DNA from: an uncultured Acetobacteraceae bacterium
GTDB taxonomy: Bacteria > Pseudomonadota > Alphaproteobacteria > Acetobacterales > Acetobacteraceae
Assembly (NCBI GenBank): GCA_903907955.1
Contig: CAIVPZ010000032.1
Location: forward strand, 62,001 to 126,000
Direction of reading: 5' to 3'
Length of the DNA stretch: 64,000 bases
Position numbers and translations under genes: made by a program. Below, piece by piece: positions 36,094-44,886 of this stretch. The first letter of the stretch is position 1. The number at the start of each line of letters is the position of its first letter. Under the pieces are notes generated by a model, which saw only the letters and a list, made by a program, of their open reading frames with translations, was not told the DNA's origin and ran no database searches.

Positions 36094-36429
36094 TCAGACG
36101 ATCTTCCCCTCGAATGGCGGCAACAGGTCCGGGCTTTCGAACTCCAGCACCCACAGATCGGGGTCGAACTTCACCTGCCGGGCGACATAGGCATCGGCCG
36201 TGGCCTGGTCCACCGGCCCCGGCCCGGTGCCGCGCATCCAGGCGCCGGCGCCCTCGGCGGTGCGGATCTGCGACAGCACCGACAGCCCGTCGCGCCCGCG
36301 CAGCACCACCAGCACGCCGCCCGCATCCGGATCGCCCTTGCGCAGCGCCGCGCCATAGCGCCCCGACGCGTTGCCCAGGCGCAGCGCCATGCTCACCCAG
36401 ATCTCCGCCTTGACCCGTGCCTCGGCCAT
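36094..36429 (-). CDS. DUF1491 family protein
   Basis: 111 residues. Family pattern: 'VKAEIWVSMALRLGNASGRY', 'KGDPDAGGVLVVLRGRDG', and 'RQVKFDPDLWVLEFESPD'. DUF1491 is mainly alphaproteobacterial and has no established function. Its ATG overlaps the stop of the upstream SDR gene by one base, so it is translationally coupled to the two SDRs. Confidence 0.9.
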   Translation of the reverse strand: MAEARVKAEIWVSMALRLGNASGRYGAALRKGDPDAGGVLVVLRGRDGLSVLSQIRTAEGAGAWMRGTGPGPVDQATADAYVARQVKFDPDLWVLEFESPDLLPPFEGKIV

Positions 36430-37124
36430 CAGGGCAGCGCCAGCCCGCCGCCATCCACCGGCAGCGCATGGCCGTTGATGCCCGCCGCCGCCGGTCCGGC
36501 CAGGAAGGCCACCACCTCGGCCACCTCCTCCGGCGTGTTGACCCGTCCCGCCGGAATGCCCGCCGCCGCCGCCGCCTCGTCCATGCCCAACTCCACCCAG
36601 CGCTGCCGCGCCATATCGGTTGCCACCCAGCCCGGACATACCGCATTGGCGGTGATGCCGCGCGCCGCCACCGCCAGCGCCAGCGAGCGCGTCAGCCCGA
36701 TCACCCCGTGCTTGGCGGCGCAATAGGCCGGCTGGTCGGCCGCCCCGCGCAGCCCGAGGGTGGAGGCGATATTGACGATTCGCCCCGACCCGTCCGGCAG
36801 TTTCCCCAGCGCCGCCTGGCTGCACGCCCAGGTGCCGGTCAGGTTGGTGCCCAGCACCGCCTGCCACAGCGCATCGTCCGGCACGTCCCAGGAGAGTGCC
36901 CCGGCCAGCCCGGCATTGTTCACCAGCACATCCAGCCGCGCCAGCCCGCCGATCACCTGCCGCACCTGCGACAGGTCGGTGACGTCCAGCGCCACCGTCT
37001 CCAGCCCGTCCACCAGCTCCGGCCGGCGCGAGCCGGCGATCACCCGCATGCCCAGGGCGGTCAGCCGGCGCGCGATCGCCAGGCCGATGCCGGTGGTGCC
37101 CCCGGTCACCAGCGCCACCCTCAT
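36429..37124 (-). CDS. SDR-family oxidoreductase
   Basis: 231 residues. The cofactor motif is 'VALVTGGTTGIGLAIARRL'. The catalytic Ser is in 'VNIASTLGLRG' and the Tyr-x3-Lys in 'PAYCAAKHGVIGLTRSLA'. 'NAVCPGWVATDM' and the C-terminal 'GHALPVDGGGLA' complete the classical SDR. The substrate is unknown. It overlaps the SDR gene before it (ATGA) and the DUF1491 gene after it. Confidence 0.9.
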   Translation of the reverse strand: MRVALVTGGTTGIGLAIARRLTALGMRVIAGSRRPELVDGLETVALDVTDLSQVRQVIGGLARLDVLVNNAGLAGALSWDVPDDALWQAVLGTNLTGTWACSQAALGKLPDGSGRIVNIASTLGLRGAADQPAYCAAKHGVIGLTRSLALAVAARGITANAVCPGWVATDMARQRWVELGMDEAAAAAGIPAGRVNTPEEVAEVVAFLAGPAAAGINGHALPVDGGGLALP

Positions 37125-37849
37125 GCCGCGGTTGTCCCGCCATCCACCGGCAGCACCACGCCGGTGACGAAGCTCGCCGCGTCGCAGGCGAGGAACGCGA
37201 TCACCGCGGCGATCTCCGCCGGTGCCGCGAACCGCCCCAGCGGCACCGCCGCCTGGTACGCCGCCGCGGCTGCGCCTGATCCGGCCGACCGTGCCGCGAG
37301 GTCGCGGATCACCCGGCCCAGCATGGCGGTATCGGTGCTGCCGGGGGCCACGCAGTTGAAGCGGATGTTGTGTCCCGCCCAGTCCAGCGCGGCACTGCGG
37401 GTCAGTTGCGCGAGCGCCGCCTTGCTCGCCCCATAGGCGGCGCTCGCTGGCTTGCCGATCAGCGCCTGGTCGGAGGCGACGTTCACCACCGCGCCGCGCC
37501 GCTGCGCGATCATGCCGGGCAGCACGGCGCGGATCAGCGCGTAGGGGGCGAGGAAATTCACCCGGAACACCTGCTCGGTCTCGGTGATGCCGGTGTCCAG
37601 CACGGTGCCGAGCACGGTGGTGCCGGCGCAGTTCACCAGCACGTCCACCGGCCGCGCGCCGATCAGCGCCCGCGCCCGTGCCTCCACCGTGGCGGGGTCG
37701 GACAGGTCGAAATCGGGCAGATCGAGACCGATCACCGCGGCGCCCTCGGCGGCGAACAGCGCCGCCACGGCGCCGCCGATGCCGCCGCGATGGCCGGTGA
37801 CGACGGCGCGCCGGCCGGCGAGGCCAAAGCGGAAGGCGGATGCGGTCAT
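37121..37849 (-). CDS. SDR-family oxidoreductase
   Basis: 242 residues. Cofactor motif 'AVVTGHRGGIGGAVAALFAA', catalytic Ser in 'VNVASDQALIG', Tyr-x3-Lys in 'SAAYGASKAALAQLTRSAA', and the C-terminal 'FVTGVVLPVDGGTTAA'. 'VIGLDLPDFDLSD' after beta-2 suggests NAD preference (Asp). First gene of a coupled three-gene operon with another SDR and DUF1491. Two SDRs in one operon suggest successive oxidoreductions on one substrate, which is not identifiable here. Confidence 0.9.
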   Translation of the reverse strand: MTASAFRFGLAGRRAVVTGHRGGIGGAVAALFAAEGAAVIGLDLPDFDLSDPATVEARARALIGARPVDVLVNCAGTTVLGTVLDTGITETEQVFRVNFLAPYALIRAVLPGMIAQRRGAVVNVASDQALIGKPASAAYGASKAALAQLTRSAALDWAGHNIRFNCVAPGSTDTAMLGRVIRDLAARSAGSGAAAAAYQAAVPLGRFAAPAEIAAVIAFLACDAASFVTGVVLPVDGGTTAA

Positions 37850-37973
37850 GCCGCCCAGTCAGCCCGCGCGGCGCCGGATTGGCAAGCCCCGGCGGACGGG
37901 GCAGGTTCGCGCTGGCAAAACGTCGCGGCGACCCAACATTCCGGATGGATGCGGCACCGCGGGGAGGCGCGCG

Positions 37974-38966
37974 ATGGGGAAACTGGGGATCATGCTCCTG
38001 GCGGTCGCGGCGTTCAGCCTCGGCAGCGCGGCGGCGCAGGCGCAGGACAGGCTGAATTTCGGCACCGACTGGCGCGCCGAGGCGGAATACGGCGGCTACT
38101 ACCAGGCCCTCGCCACCGGCCTCTACCGGCGGCACGGGCTGGATGTCGGCATCCGCCAGGGCGGCCCCAGCGTGAACCAGACGCAGCTTCTGCTCGCCGG
38201 GCGGCTGGATGTCAGCATCGCCTCGAACAGTTTCGTCGCGCTGAACTTCGTGCAGGAAAACATCCCGTTCCGGGTGGTGGCGGCGATGTTTCAGAAGGAT
38301 CCGTCGGTGCTGATCGCCCATCCCGGCCAGGGCAACGACAGCTTCCCCGCGCTGCGCGGCAAGCCGATCATGATCAGTGCCGACACCCGCGCCGGCTGGT
38401 GGAATTTCCTGCGCGCGAAGTTCGGCTATTCGGACGCGCAGATCCGCCCCTACAATTTCAGCCTGCAGCCGTTCCTGGCCGACAAGGGCGCCATCCAGCA
38501 GGGCTTTCTGGGGTCCGAGCCGTTTTCGATCCGCCAGGCGGCCGGCTTCGATCCGGTGGTTCTGCTGGTCGCCGATGGCGGATTTTCCGGCTATGGCCAG
38601 TTGTTCGCCGTGTCGGACAAGATGATCGACGCCAGGCCGGAGGTGGTGCAGCGCTTCGTCGATGCCTCGATCGATGGCTGGGTTTCCTATCTCGAAGGCG
38701 ATCCGTCGCCGGCTAACGCGCTCATCAGGAAAGACAATCCGGAGATGACCGATGCCCTGCTCGCCTATGGGCGGGCGGCGCTCAGGGCGCACGCCATCCT
38801 GACCGCGGGCGATGCCGCGACCGCCGGCATCGGCGCCATGACCGAGGCGCGCTGGGCGGGTTTCTTCGCCGCCGTTGCCGATGAGGGCCTGTATTCGAAA
38901 ACCCTGGACTGGCACCGCGCGTTTACACTTCGGTTTGTCAACCATTCGGTTGGATTAAAGCAGTAA
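37974..38966 (+). CDS. NMT1/THI5-like ABC transporter substrate-binding protein
   Basis: 330 residues with a signal peptide (cleavage after 'AAAQAQ'). The family opening 'RLNFGTDWRAEAEYGGYYQA' and 'LYRRHGLDVGIRQGGPSVN' is that of THI5/NMT1-like proteins that bind pyrimidine (thiamine precursor) or related ligands. 'LLLAGRLDVSIASNSFV' follows. The ATPase and permease genes come next, separated by repeat B6. The ligand could be a thiamine or riboflavin precursor; this is inferred from the family. Confidence 0.87.
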   Translation: MGKLGIMLLAVAAFSLGSAAAQAQDRLNFGTDWRAEAEYGGYYQALATGLYRRHGLDVGIRQGGPSVNQTQLLLAGRLDVSIASNSFVALNFVQENIPFRVVAAMFQKDPSVLIAHPGQGNDSFPALRGKPIMISADTRAGWWNFLRAKFGYSDAQIRPYNFSLQPFLADKGAIQQGFLGSEPFSIRQAAGFDPVVLLVADGGFSGYGQLFAVSDKMIDARPEVVQRFVDASIDGWVSYLEGDPSPANALIRKDNPEMTDALLAYGRAALRAHAILTAGDAATAGIGAMTEARWAGFFAAVADEGLYSKTLDWHRAFTLRFVNHSVGLKQ

Positions 38967-39003
38967 CCCCGAAATGTTAATTTGTAAGCGTCTGGACCTT
39001 AAT

Positions 39004-39065
39004 GAATGGGGTCAAGGGGGCCTCTGCCCCCTTGCGGGTCCAGGGCAGCGCCCTGGCCTTCCTTT
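39004..39065 (+). repeat. Family B double-hairpin repeat, copy B6
   Basis: AAGGGGGCctctGCCCCCTT and CCAGGGCAGCGCCCTGG, within an apparent transporter operon between the binding protein and the ATPase. This position could set the relative expression of the binding protein. Confidence 0.9.
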
Positions 39066-39080
39066 GGAAGTGATGGCCAA

Positions 39081-39830
39081 ATGCTGACCCTGGACCGCCT
39101 GGTCCGCCGCTTTCCCAACGGCACGGAAGCCCTGCACGAAGCGTCGCTGCACATCGGCAAGGGCGATTTCATCACCCTGCTGGGTCCCTCCGGCTGCGGC
39201 AAGTCCACCCTGCTGCGGCTGATCGCCGGGCTGGACCAGCCCGATCAGGGGCGCATCGCCTGGGCCAGCGGAACGGCGCCGGCGCCGGGCGAGATCGGCT
39301 TCGTGTTCCAGGACCCGACCCTGCTGCCCTGGGCGGATGCCGCCGACAACGTGTTCCTGCCGCTGCGCCTGCGCGGGCGCAGCCGCAGCGGCGCGGCGGC
39401 GGAGATCCAGGCGGCGCTGGCCAGGGTCGGGCTGGAGCGGTTCGCGCACGCCCATCCGCGCGAGTTGTCGGGCGGCATGCGCATGCGGGTGTCGATCGCC
39501 CGCGCCCTGGTCACCCGCCCGCGCCTGCTGCTGATGGACGAGCCGTTTGCCGCGCTGGACGAATTCACCCGGTTCCGGCTGCAGGAAGACCTGCAGGGGC
39601 TGTGGCGGGAACTCGGCTGCACGGTGGTGTTCGTTACCCACTCGATCTACGAGGCGTGCTTCCTCGCCCGCCGCATCGTGCTGATGACGCCCCGGCCCGG
39701 CCGCATCGCGCAGGAGATCGTGTCGCGGCTTACCCCCGGCCCCGGTGCCCGGCTGGCGCTGGCCTACACCGAACTGGTGGCCGAGGTGACGCGCGCCATG
39801 CAGGCGTCGCTGGCGCGCGCGGCTGCATGA
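39081..39830 (+). CDS. ABC transporter ATP-binding protein (SsuB/TauB/ThiZ type)
   Basis: 249 residues. Walker A 'LLGPSGCGKSTLLRLIAGL', Q-loop 'GFVFQDPTLLPWADAADNV', signature 'ELSGGMRMRVSIARAL', Walker B 'LLLMDEPFAALDEF' and the switch His in 'VFVTHSIYEA' are all present. It energises import by the adjacent permease, with the upstream THI5-like binding protein. Its stop overlaps the permease start (ATGA). Confidence 0.94.
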   Translation: MLTLDRLVRRFPNGTEALHEASLHIGKGDFITLLGPSGCGKSTLLRLIAGLDQPDQGRIAWASGTAPAPGEIGFVFQDPTLLPWADAADNVFLPLRLRGRSRSGAAAEIQAALARVGLERFAHAHPRELSGGMRMRVSIARALVTRPRLLLMDEPFAALDEFTRFRLQEDLQGLWRELGCTVVFVTHSIYEACFLARRIVLMTPRPGRIAQEIVSRLTPGPGARLALAYTELVAEVTRAMQASLARAAA

Positions 39831-40579
39831 CCCGCTTCGCCCCCACGCTGTTCGCCGGCTTTTTCCTCGTGCTCTGGGAGGCCGCGGTGCGGCTTGCCGG
39901 CGCGCCGGAGTATCTGGTGCCCGGACCGGTCGCCATCGTTGGCGCCTTCCTGGCCACCCCGTCGCTGTTCCTGGCCTCGCTCGCCTCCACCCTCGGCGTC
40001 ACCGCCACCGCGCTGGCGGTGGCCGCCGTGCTCGGCGTGGCGCTGGCGCTGGTGATGCAGGCCAGCCCGCTGGCCCGCGCCGCCTTCCAGCCCTGGACGG
40101 TGGTGCTGCAGGTGACGCCGATCGTCGCCATTGCCCCGCTGGTGGTGGTCTGGGTGGGCGATCCGTTCGCCTCGGTGGTGATCTGCGCCACCATCATCGC
40201 CTTCTTTCCGGTGTTCTCCGCCACCGCCACCGGCCTGGCCGCGGCTCCCCCCGAACTGCTCGACCTGTTCCGCCTGAACGGGGCCCGGCGCTGGGACACG
40301 CTGCTTCTGCTCCGCCTGCCGGCGGCACTGCCGTATTTCCTGGCCGGCCTGCGCATTTCGGGTGGCCTCGCGCTGGTCGGCACCGTCAGCGCCGAGATCG
40401 TGGCGGGTTCCGGCGGGGTTGCCTCCGGTCTGGCCTACCGCATCCTGGAGGCCGGCTACCGGCTGCAGGTGCCGCGCATGTTCGCCGCCCTCGCTCTGCT
40501 CTCGGCCAGTGGCGTGGCGATCAATGCCGCGCTCGGCGCCCTCGGCCGGGCACTGTTGCGGGGGCGCGGAGAGGCTTGA
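39827..40579 (+). CDS. ABC transporter permease
   Basis: 250 residues with about six TM segments. The cytoplasmic EAA-type loop is 'AAPPELLDLFRLNGARRWDT', followed by 'LLLLRLPAALPYFLAGLRIS'. This is the SsuC/TauC/ThiX-type layout. It is coupled to the ATPase by a 4-nt overlap and completes a three-gene importer with the THI5-like binding protein. Confidence 0.93.
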   Translation: MTRFAPTLFAGFFLVLWEAAVRLAGAPEYLVPGPVAIVGAFLATPSLFLASLASTLGVTATALAVAAVLGVALALVMQASPLARAAFQPWTVVLQVTPIVAIAPLVVVWVGDPFASVVICATIIAFFPVFSATATGLAAAPPELLDLFRLNGARRWDTLLLLRLPAALPYFLAGLRISGGLALVGTVSAEIVAGSGGVASGLAYRILEAGYRLQVPRMFAALALLSASGVAINAALGALGRALLRGRGEA

Positions 40580-40641
40580 AGCCGCTCCGCCTACCTGCCA
40601 GAACCCCCCTCCGGCAATAACCGAGGCTTCGGAGGGTTGGC

Positions 40642-40851
40642 ATGAGCAAAGAAATGACCGATGGCCAGCGCGCCTACGAGGCGAAGCGGGCCGCCAAGGC
40701 GGGCCTGAGCCTCGACAAATGGCTCGACCTCAAGGAGCGCGAGAAGCGCGATGAGGCCCGCGCCCGCGAAAAAGCGGCCAAAGCCGCCGAGCCTCCGAAG
40801 AAACCCGGCTTCTTCAGCCGCCTGATCGAGCGGGCCCACCGGCCCCTTTAG
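40642..40851 (+). CDS. Small charged helical protein
   Basis: 69 residues, very rich in Lys, Arg, Glu and Ala ('KWLDLKEREKRDEARAREKA'), predicted to be almost one long helix ending in 'PGFFSRLIERAHRPL'. A strong GGAGGG lies 7 nt before the ATG, supporting it as a real gene. No family is recognised. The right end of repeat A5 begins at the last base of its TAG stop. Confidence 0.65.
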   Translation: MSKEMTDGQRAYEAKRAAKAGLSLDKWLDLKEREKRDEARAREKAAKAAEPPKKPGFFSRLIERAHRPL

Positions 40852-40952
40852 TCAGAGCCTGCAAAGCAATCGAACCTGCGAATGAACGCCCGCTGAGGTG
40901 GTTTGGCGTTTCCGGCGAAACCGGAGCGCCGCGGGCATTCATTCACAAACTC
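40851..40952 (-). repeat. Family A palindromic repeat, copy A5
   Basis: About 102 bp in minus orientation. The right end GTCAGAGCCTGCAAAGC touches the stop codon of the 69-residue protein. The left end lies 17 bp from the cytochrome b561 stop. This is the one copy whose left edge does not create the stop codon. Confidence 0.85.
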
Positions 40953-40969
40953 CCATGCAAGGCGAAGCG

Positions 40970-41494
40970 TCAGGCCATCCGCTGCACAACACCGTCGCGG
41001 CGGATGACACCGTGGTAGAACGCGCCCAGCAGGTGCAGCAGGATCAGCACGATCAACGCCGCGCCGACCGCCTCATGGGCTTCCTTCAGGGCATCGGCCA
41101 GCACCGCGTTCTTGGCGATGATCGAAGGGATCGTGTAGTACCCGAAGATCGACCAGTCATGGCCGGCGGCACCGTTCCTGAGGTAGCCAATGATCGGCTG
41201 CGCGATCAGCAGCAGGTAGAGCAGCCGGTGGTTCAGCCCCGCCAGCCACTCGGCAAAGCGCGGCACGCCGCGCGGCGGCACCGGCACACCGAGGATCAGG
41301 CGCAACACCAGGCGCAGCAGCATCAGCACCAGGATGGTCGCCCCGAGGCCTTGATGCACGCCGTAAAGCTGGCCTGTCAGCGCATTGTCGGCCGGCGGCG
41401 CGTAGGCAAGTTCCGCCCCCAGGCCGATCTGCCCCACTACCAGGATCGCCACCAGCCAGTGCAGGATTTTCCGCACCGCTCCGTATTCGTCCAT
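40970..41494 (-). CDS. Cytochrome b561-family membrane protein
   Basis: 174 residues with four TM segments. Haem-ligand histidines are in 'RKILHWLVAILVVGQI' (TM1), 'LYGVHQGLGATILVLML' (TM2) and 'EAHEAVGAALIVLILLHLLG' with 'FYHGVI' (TM4), the classic spacing. It transfers electrons in the inner membrane, for example from quinol or to superoxide, as in CybB. It stands alone. Confidence 0.92.
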   Translation of the reverse strand: MDEYGAVRKILHWLVAILVVGQIGLGAELAYAPPADNALTGQLYGVHQGLGATILVLMLLRLVLRLILGVPVPPRGVPRFAEWLAGLNHRLLYLLLIAQPIIGYLRNGAAGHDWSIFGYYTIPSIIAKNAVLADALKEAHEAVGAALIVLILLHLLGAFYHGVIRRDGVVQRMA

Positions 41495-41541
41495 CGCCGC
41501 CTCCTAACATTCCGCCGCTGTTTATTCCCACCGGGCTATTC

Positions 41542-42516
41542 GTGACAAGTGCAAGCGTCAGCGTCGCGGCCCATGCCGATTGGAGCGTGGATGCGCGCAA
41601 GCGGTGGATCGCGGTGGCGCGGCGCCATGGTGCCAGTTGGCACCTCGCCGCGCCGGTGCCGGTGGGCGATCCGGCCACGCTGCTGGGGCGGTTGCACGAT
41701 CGAAACGGCGTGGTGCTGCTCGGCGTCGATTTTCCGCTCGGCCTGCCGCGCGCCTATGCCGAGGCGCATGGCATCGAAGCCACGTTTCCGGCCTTCCTGC
41801 GCGGCCTCGCCGATCATCCCGGCTTTTTTCGGGTCTGCGCCACGCTGGACGAGATCGGCCCGTTGCGGCCCTTCTACCCGGCACGCGGCGTCGCCGGCAT
41901 GACCCGCGCGGCGCATGCCGCGGCGCTTGGCCTCGGCGGGGCGGACGCGCTGCACCGGGCGGTCGATCGCGCCACCGCCGGGCGCCCGGCCGGCGCGCCG
42001 CCGTTCTGGACGCTCGGCGCCAACCAGTCCGGCAAGGCGGCATTGGCAGCCTGGCGGGAGGTTCTGCTGCCGGCGCTGGCGAATGCCGGGACGGTCGGGC
42101 TGTGGCCGTTCGACGGCGATCTGGAAACATTATTGTCATGCAACAGTATTGTCATGGCGGAGACCTATCCGGCCGAAGCGCTGCGCCATCTCGGTCTGGC
42201 CGTGGCCGGCAGCAAGCGGCGCCGGGCGGACCGGCTGGCCCTCGCCGACCAACTGCGCGCCGTCATGGCGCGGCTCGGCGCCGCCCCGGAGCCAGCCATG
42301 ATCGCCGCCGTGGCCGACGGGTTCGGCGCCGATGCGGCCGGGGAGGACCGGTTCGACTGCACCATCGGCGTGCTGTGCGTGCTGAACGTGCTGGCCGGGC
42401 ACCGCCCCGCCTTCGTGCCCGACGACCCGTGGATTCGTCGCTGGGAGGGCTGGGTGCTCGGCCAGACGGCGCTGCCCCTGCGGGGTCTGGACTCCGTCCG
42501 CGTCGCGCTGCCATAG
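41542..42516 (+). CDS. DUF429-like protein with a ribonuclease H-like pattern
   Basis: 324 residues from a GTG. The N-terminal acidic motif 'HADWSVDARKRWIAVARR' and the 'VLLGVDFPLGLPRAYAEAHG' strand resemble DUF429 proteins, which have an RNase H-like fold. Later parts ('VMAETYPAEALRHLGL', 'RFDCTIGVLCVLNVLAGHRP') also fit, with a conserved Glu-Thr-Tyr-Pro and Asp. The family assignment is from pattern only and the function is unknown. It precedes manC by 28 bp. Confidence 0.65.
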   Translation: MTSASVSVAAHADWSVDARKRWIAVARRHGASWHLAAPVPVGDPATLLGRLHDRNGVVLLGVDFPLGLPRAYAEAHGIEATFPAFLRGLADHPGFFRVCATLDEIGPLRPFYPARGVAGMTRAAHAAALGLGGADALHRAVDRATAGRPAGAPPFWTLGANQSGKAALAAWREVLLPALANAGTVGLWPFDGDLETLLSCNSIVMAETYPAEALRHLGLAVAGSKRRRADRLALADQLRAVMARLGAAPEPAMIAAVADGFGADAAGEDRFDCTIGVLCVLNVLAGHRPAFVPDDPWIRRWEGWVLGQTALPLRGLDSVRVALP

Positions 42517-42544
42517 GTTTCCGACACTTTGCGAGGACACGCGC

Positions 42545-44011
42545 ATGAATGCGCCGACGCCCGGCCCCGTTAGCGACCCGGCTGCTTCCGCGTTCGGTGT
42601 TGTGGTGCCGGTGCTGCTGTCGGGCGGTTCCGGCACGCGGCTGTGGCCGGTTTCCCGCGAGAGTTTTCCGAAACAGTTCTGGCCGCTGGTGTCGGACCGC
42701 TCGATGATCGAGGAAACCGCCCGCCGTGCGCTGGGCGAGGGCTTCGCACCGCCGATCGTGGTGTGCAACCAGGCGCACCGGTTCGTGGTGGCCGAGCAGT
42801 TGCGGCGTGCCGGGGTGGTTTCGCCGCGCATCCTGCTGGAGCCGGTGGGGCGCAATTCAGCCCCGGCGATCGCCGCCGCGGCGCTGCTGGTGGCCGAACA
42901 GGACCCCGATACCGTGCTGTGGATGATGGCCGCCGACGCCGACATCCGCGATGTCCCCGCGCTGCACCGCGCGCTGGCGGCGGCGGCGGCGGCGGCGCGG
43001 GCCGGGCGCATCGTCACCTTCGGCATGCGTCCGACCTCGGCCGAGACCGGCTACGGCTACATCGAGGTGGGCGAGCCGATCGCCGGGCTGCCCGGGGTGC
43101 ACGATCTCGCCCGCTTCGTCGAGAAGCCCGATGCCGCGACCGCCGCGAAGCTGTCCGCCTCCGGCCGGCATTTGTGGAACTCCGGCATGTTCGTGTTCAC
43201 CGCCGGCACGCTGCTGGCGGAGATGGAGCGGCACGCCCCGGAGGTGCTGCTGGCGCTGCGCCCGGCGGTGAGCGGGCGCAGCGAGGATCTGGATTTCATC
43301 CGCCTGGAGCCCGCGGCGTTCGGCCGGGTGCCCAGCATCAGCCTGGACTATGCGGTGGCCGAGCGGACCGACCGCGCCGCGGTGGTGCCGGCCGATCTGG
43401 GCTGGTCGGACGTGGGAAGCTGGGGCGCGCTGTGGGACATGGGCGCCAAGGATGCCGCCGGCAACGTGGCGGTGGGCGACGTGCTGCTGGAGGATGCCGG
43501 CAACTGCTACGTGCGCAGCGACGGCATGCTGACGGCGGTGCTGGGATTGCAGGACGCGGTGCTGGTGGTGACCGATGACGCGGTGCTGGCGATGCACCGC
43601 GACCGGGCGCAGGACGTCAAGCGCGTGGTGGACCGGCTGCGTGCGGCCGGGCGGCGCGAGGCGGTGGCGCACAACCGGGTGTATCGCCCCTGGGGGTTCT
43701 ACGAGAGCCTGATCACCGGCGAGCGCTTCCAGGTGAAGCGCATCGTGGTGTCGCCGGGGCAACGGCTGAGCCTGCAGCAGCACTTCCATCGCGCCGAGCA
43801 CTGGGTGGTGGTGAGCGGCACGGCGCTGACGACCTATGACGAGACGACCAAACTCGTCCGCGAGAACGAGAGCGTTTATCTCCCGCTTGGCTGCGTGCAC
43901 CGGCTGGAGAACCCGGGGCGGATTCCGTTGGTGCTGATCGAGGTGCAGAGCGGGTCGTATCTGGGGGAGGACGATATCGTGCGGTTCGCGGATACCTACG
44001 GGCGGGAGTAG
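42545..44011 (+). CDS. manC: Bifunctional mannose-1-phosphate guanylyltransferase / phosphomannose isomerase
   Basis: 488 residues. It makes GDP-mannose for exopolysaccharide, LPS or glycoprotein. The N-terminal pyrophosphorylase has 'PVLLSGGSGTRLWPVSRESF', 'PKQFWPLVSD', 'LLEPVGRNSAPAIAAAAL' and 'FVEKPDAATAAKLSASG'. The C-terminal cupin isomerase has 'YRPWGFYESLITGERFQVKR', 'VSPGQRLSLQQHFHRAEHW' and 'SVYLPLGCVHRLENPGRIPL', including the metal-binding His and Glu. It is a full-length type II PMI-GMP. It is a lone gene for this pathway in the window. Confidence 0.96.
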   Translation: MNAPTPGPVSDPAASAFGVVVPVLLSGGSGTRLWPVSRESFPKQFWPLVSDRSMIEETARRALGEGFAPPIVVCNQAHRFVVAEQLRRAGVVSPRILLEPVGRNSAPAIAAAALLVAEQDPDTVLWMMAADADIRDVPALHRALAAAAAAARAGRIVTFGMRPTSAETGYGYIEVGEPIAGLPGVHDLARFVEKPDAATAAKLSASGRHLWNSGMFVFTAGTLLAEMERHAPEVLLALRPAVSGRSEDLDFIRLEPAAFGRVPSISLDYAVAERTDRAAVVPADLGWSDVGSWGALWDMGAKDAAGNVAVGDVLLEDAGNCYVRSDGMLTAVLGLQDAVLVVTDDAVLAMHRDRAQDVKRVVDRLRAAGRREAVAHNRVYRPWGFYESLITGERFQVKRIVVSPGQRLSLQQHFHRAEHWVVVSGTALTTYDETTKLVRENESVYLPLGCVHRLENPGRIPLVLIEVQSGSYLGEDDIVRFADTYGRE

Positions 44012-44085
44012 GAACGCGGCAACCGGCCGGGCGCTGACCGCCCGCGCCACCTTCCGCCGCCCCCAGGTCTCCGCGAGGTTTCGCC

Positions 44086-44784
44086 ATGCGTCTGTCCCGC
44101 CGTCTGCTGCTCGCCGCCGTGCTTGCCGGGCTGATCGCCGGGCCGGCGCCTGCCGCCGAGCCGCCCTACCTGACCGCGGGCAGCCTCGACCTCATCCTGC
44201 TCCTGCCGCCGCCGCCGCTGATCGACAGCGCCCGGCAGGCCGACGAGATCGCGGCGGTGATCGCCGCCCAGCAGGAAGCCAGCCCCGCGCGGATCGCACA
44301 GGCCGCGGCGGATGCGGAGCAGAGCGTGTTCGTCATGTTCGGCGGCACCATCGGCCCCCGCTTCGCCCCCGCCGCCTTGCCCAGGGCCGGCGTGCTGTTC
44401 GCCCGCCTCGGCGCGACCGAGGAGGCGGTGGTCGGTCCCGCCAAGGCGGGGTTCGACCGGCTGCGTCCGTTCCTGGCCGATCCGCGCATCCGGCCGCTGG
44501 TGCGGGAGTCCCGCAGCGGCGCCTTTCCGTCCGGCCACACCACGCTGGTCACCCTGACGGCGATCGTGCTCGCCGCCATGCTGCCCGAGCAGCGCACGGC
44601 GATCTGGGCGCGCGCCGACGACTACGCCGAGAGCCGGGTGATCGGCGGCATGCACTACCCGCTCGACCTTGACGGCGGGCGGCGGGCCGGCACCGCGATC
44701 GCCGCCCTGCTGTTCGCCGACCCGGCGTTCCGGGCGGATTTCGCCGCCGCGCGGACGGAGGTGCGGCAAGCGCTGGGGCTGTAG
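44086..44784 (+). CDS. Class A non-specific acid phosphatase (PAP2 family)
   Basis: 232 residues with a signal peptide. The PAP2 motifs are intact: 'RLRPFLADP', 'SRSGAFPSGHTTLVTLTA' with the active-site His, and 'ESRVIGGMHYPLDLDGGRRA' with Arg, His and Asp. These enzymes act in the periplasm on small phosphate esters. It is 75 bp after manC. Confidence 0.92.
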   Translation: MRLSRRLLLAAVLAGLIAGPAPAAEPPYLTAGSLDLILLLPPPPLIDSARQADEIAAVIAAQQEASPARIAQAAADAEQSVFVMFGGTIGPRFAPAALPRAGVLFARLGATEEAVVGPAKAGFDRLRPFLADPRIRPLVRESRSGAFPSGHTTLVTLTAIVLAAMLPEQRTAIWARADDYAESRVIGGMHYPLDLDGGRRAGTAIAALLFADPAFRADFAAARTEVRQALGL

Positions 44785-44886
44785 CGGCGGAATAACCGGC
44801 ACCGCCACGCGACAAACGAAACCGGACTCCCATATGCCCAGGCAGTCCCACGCCGGGCGCGCGGGCAGCGGAGAGACAACCAGCGC

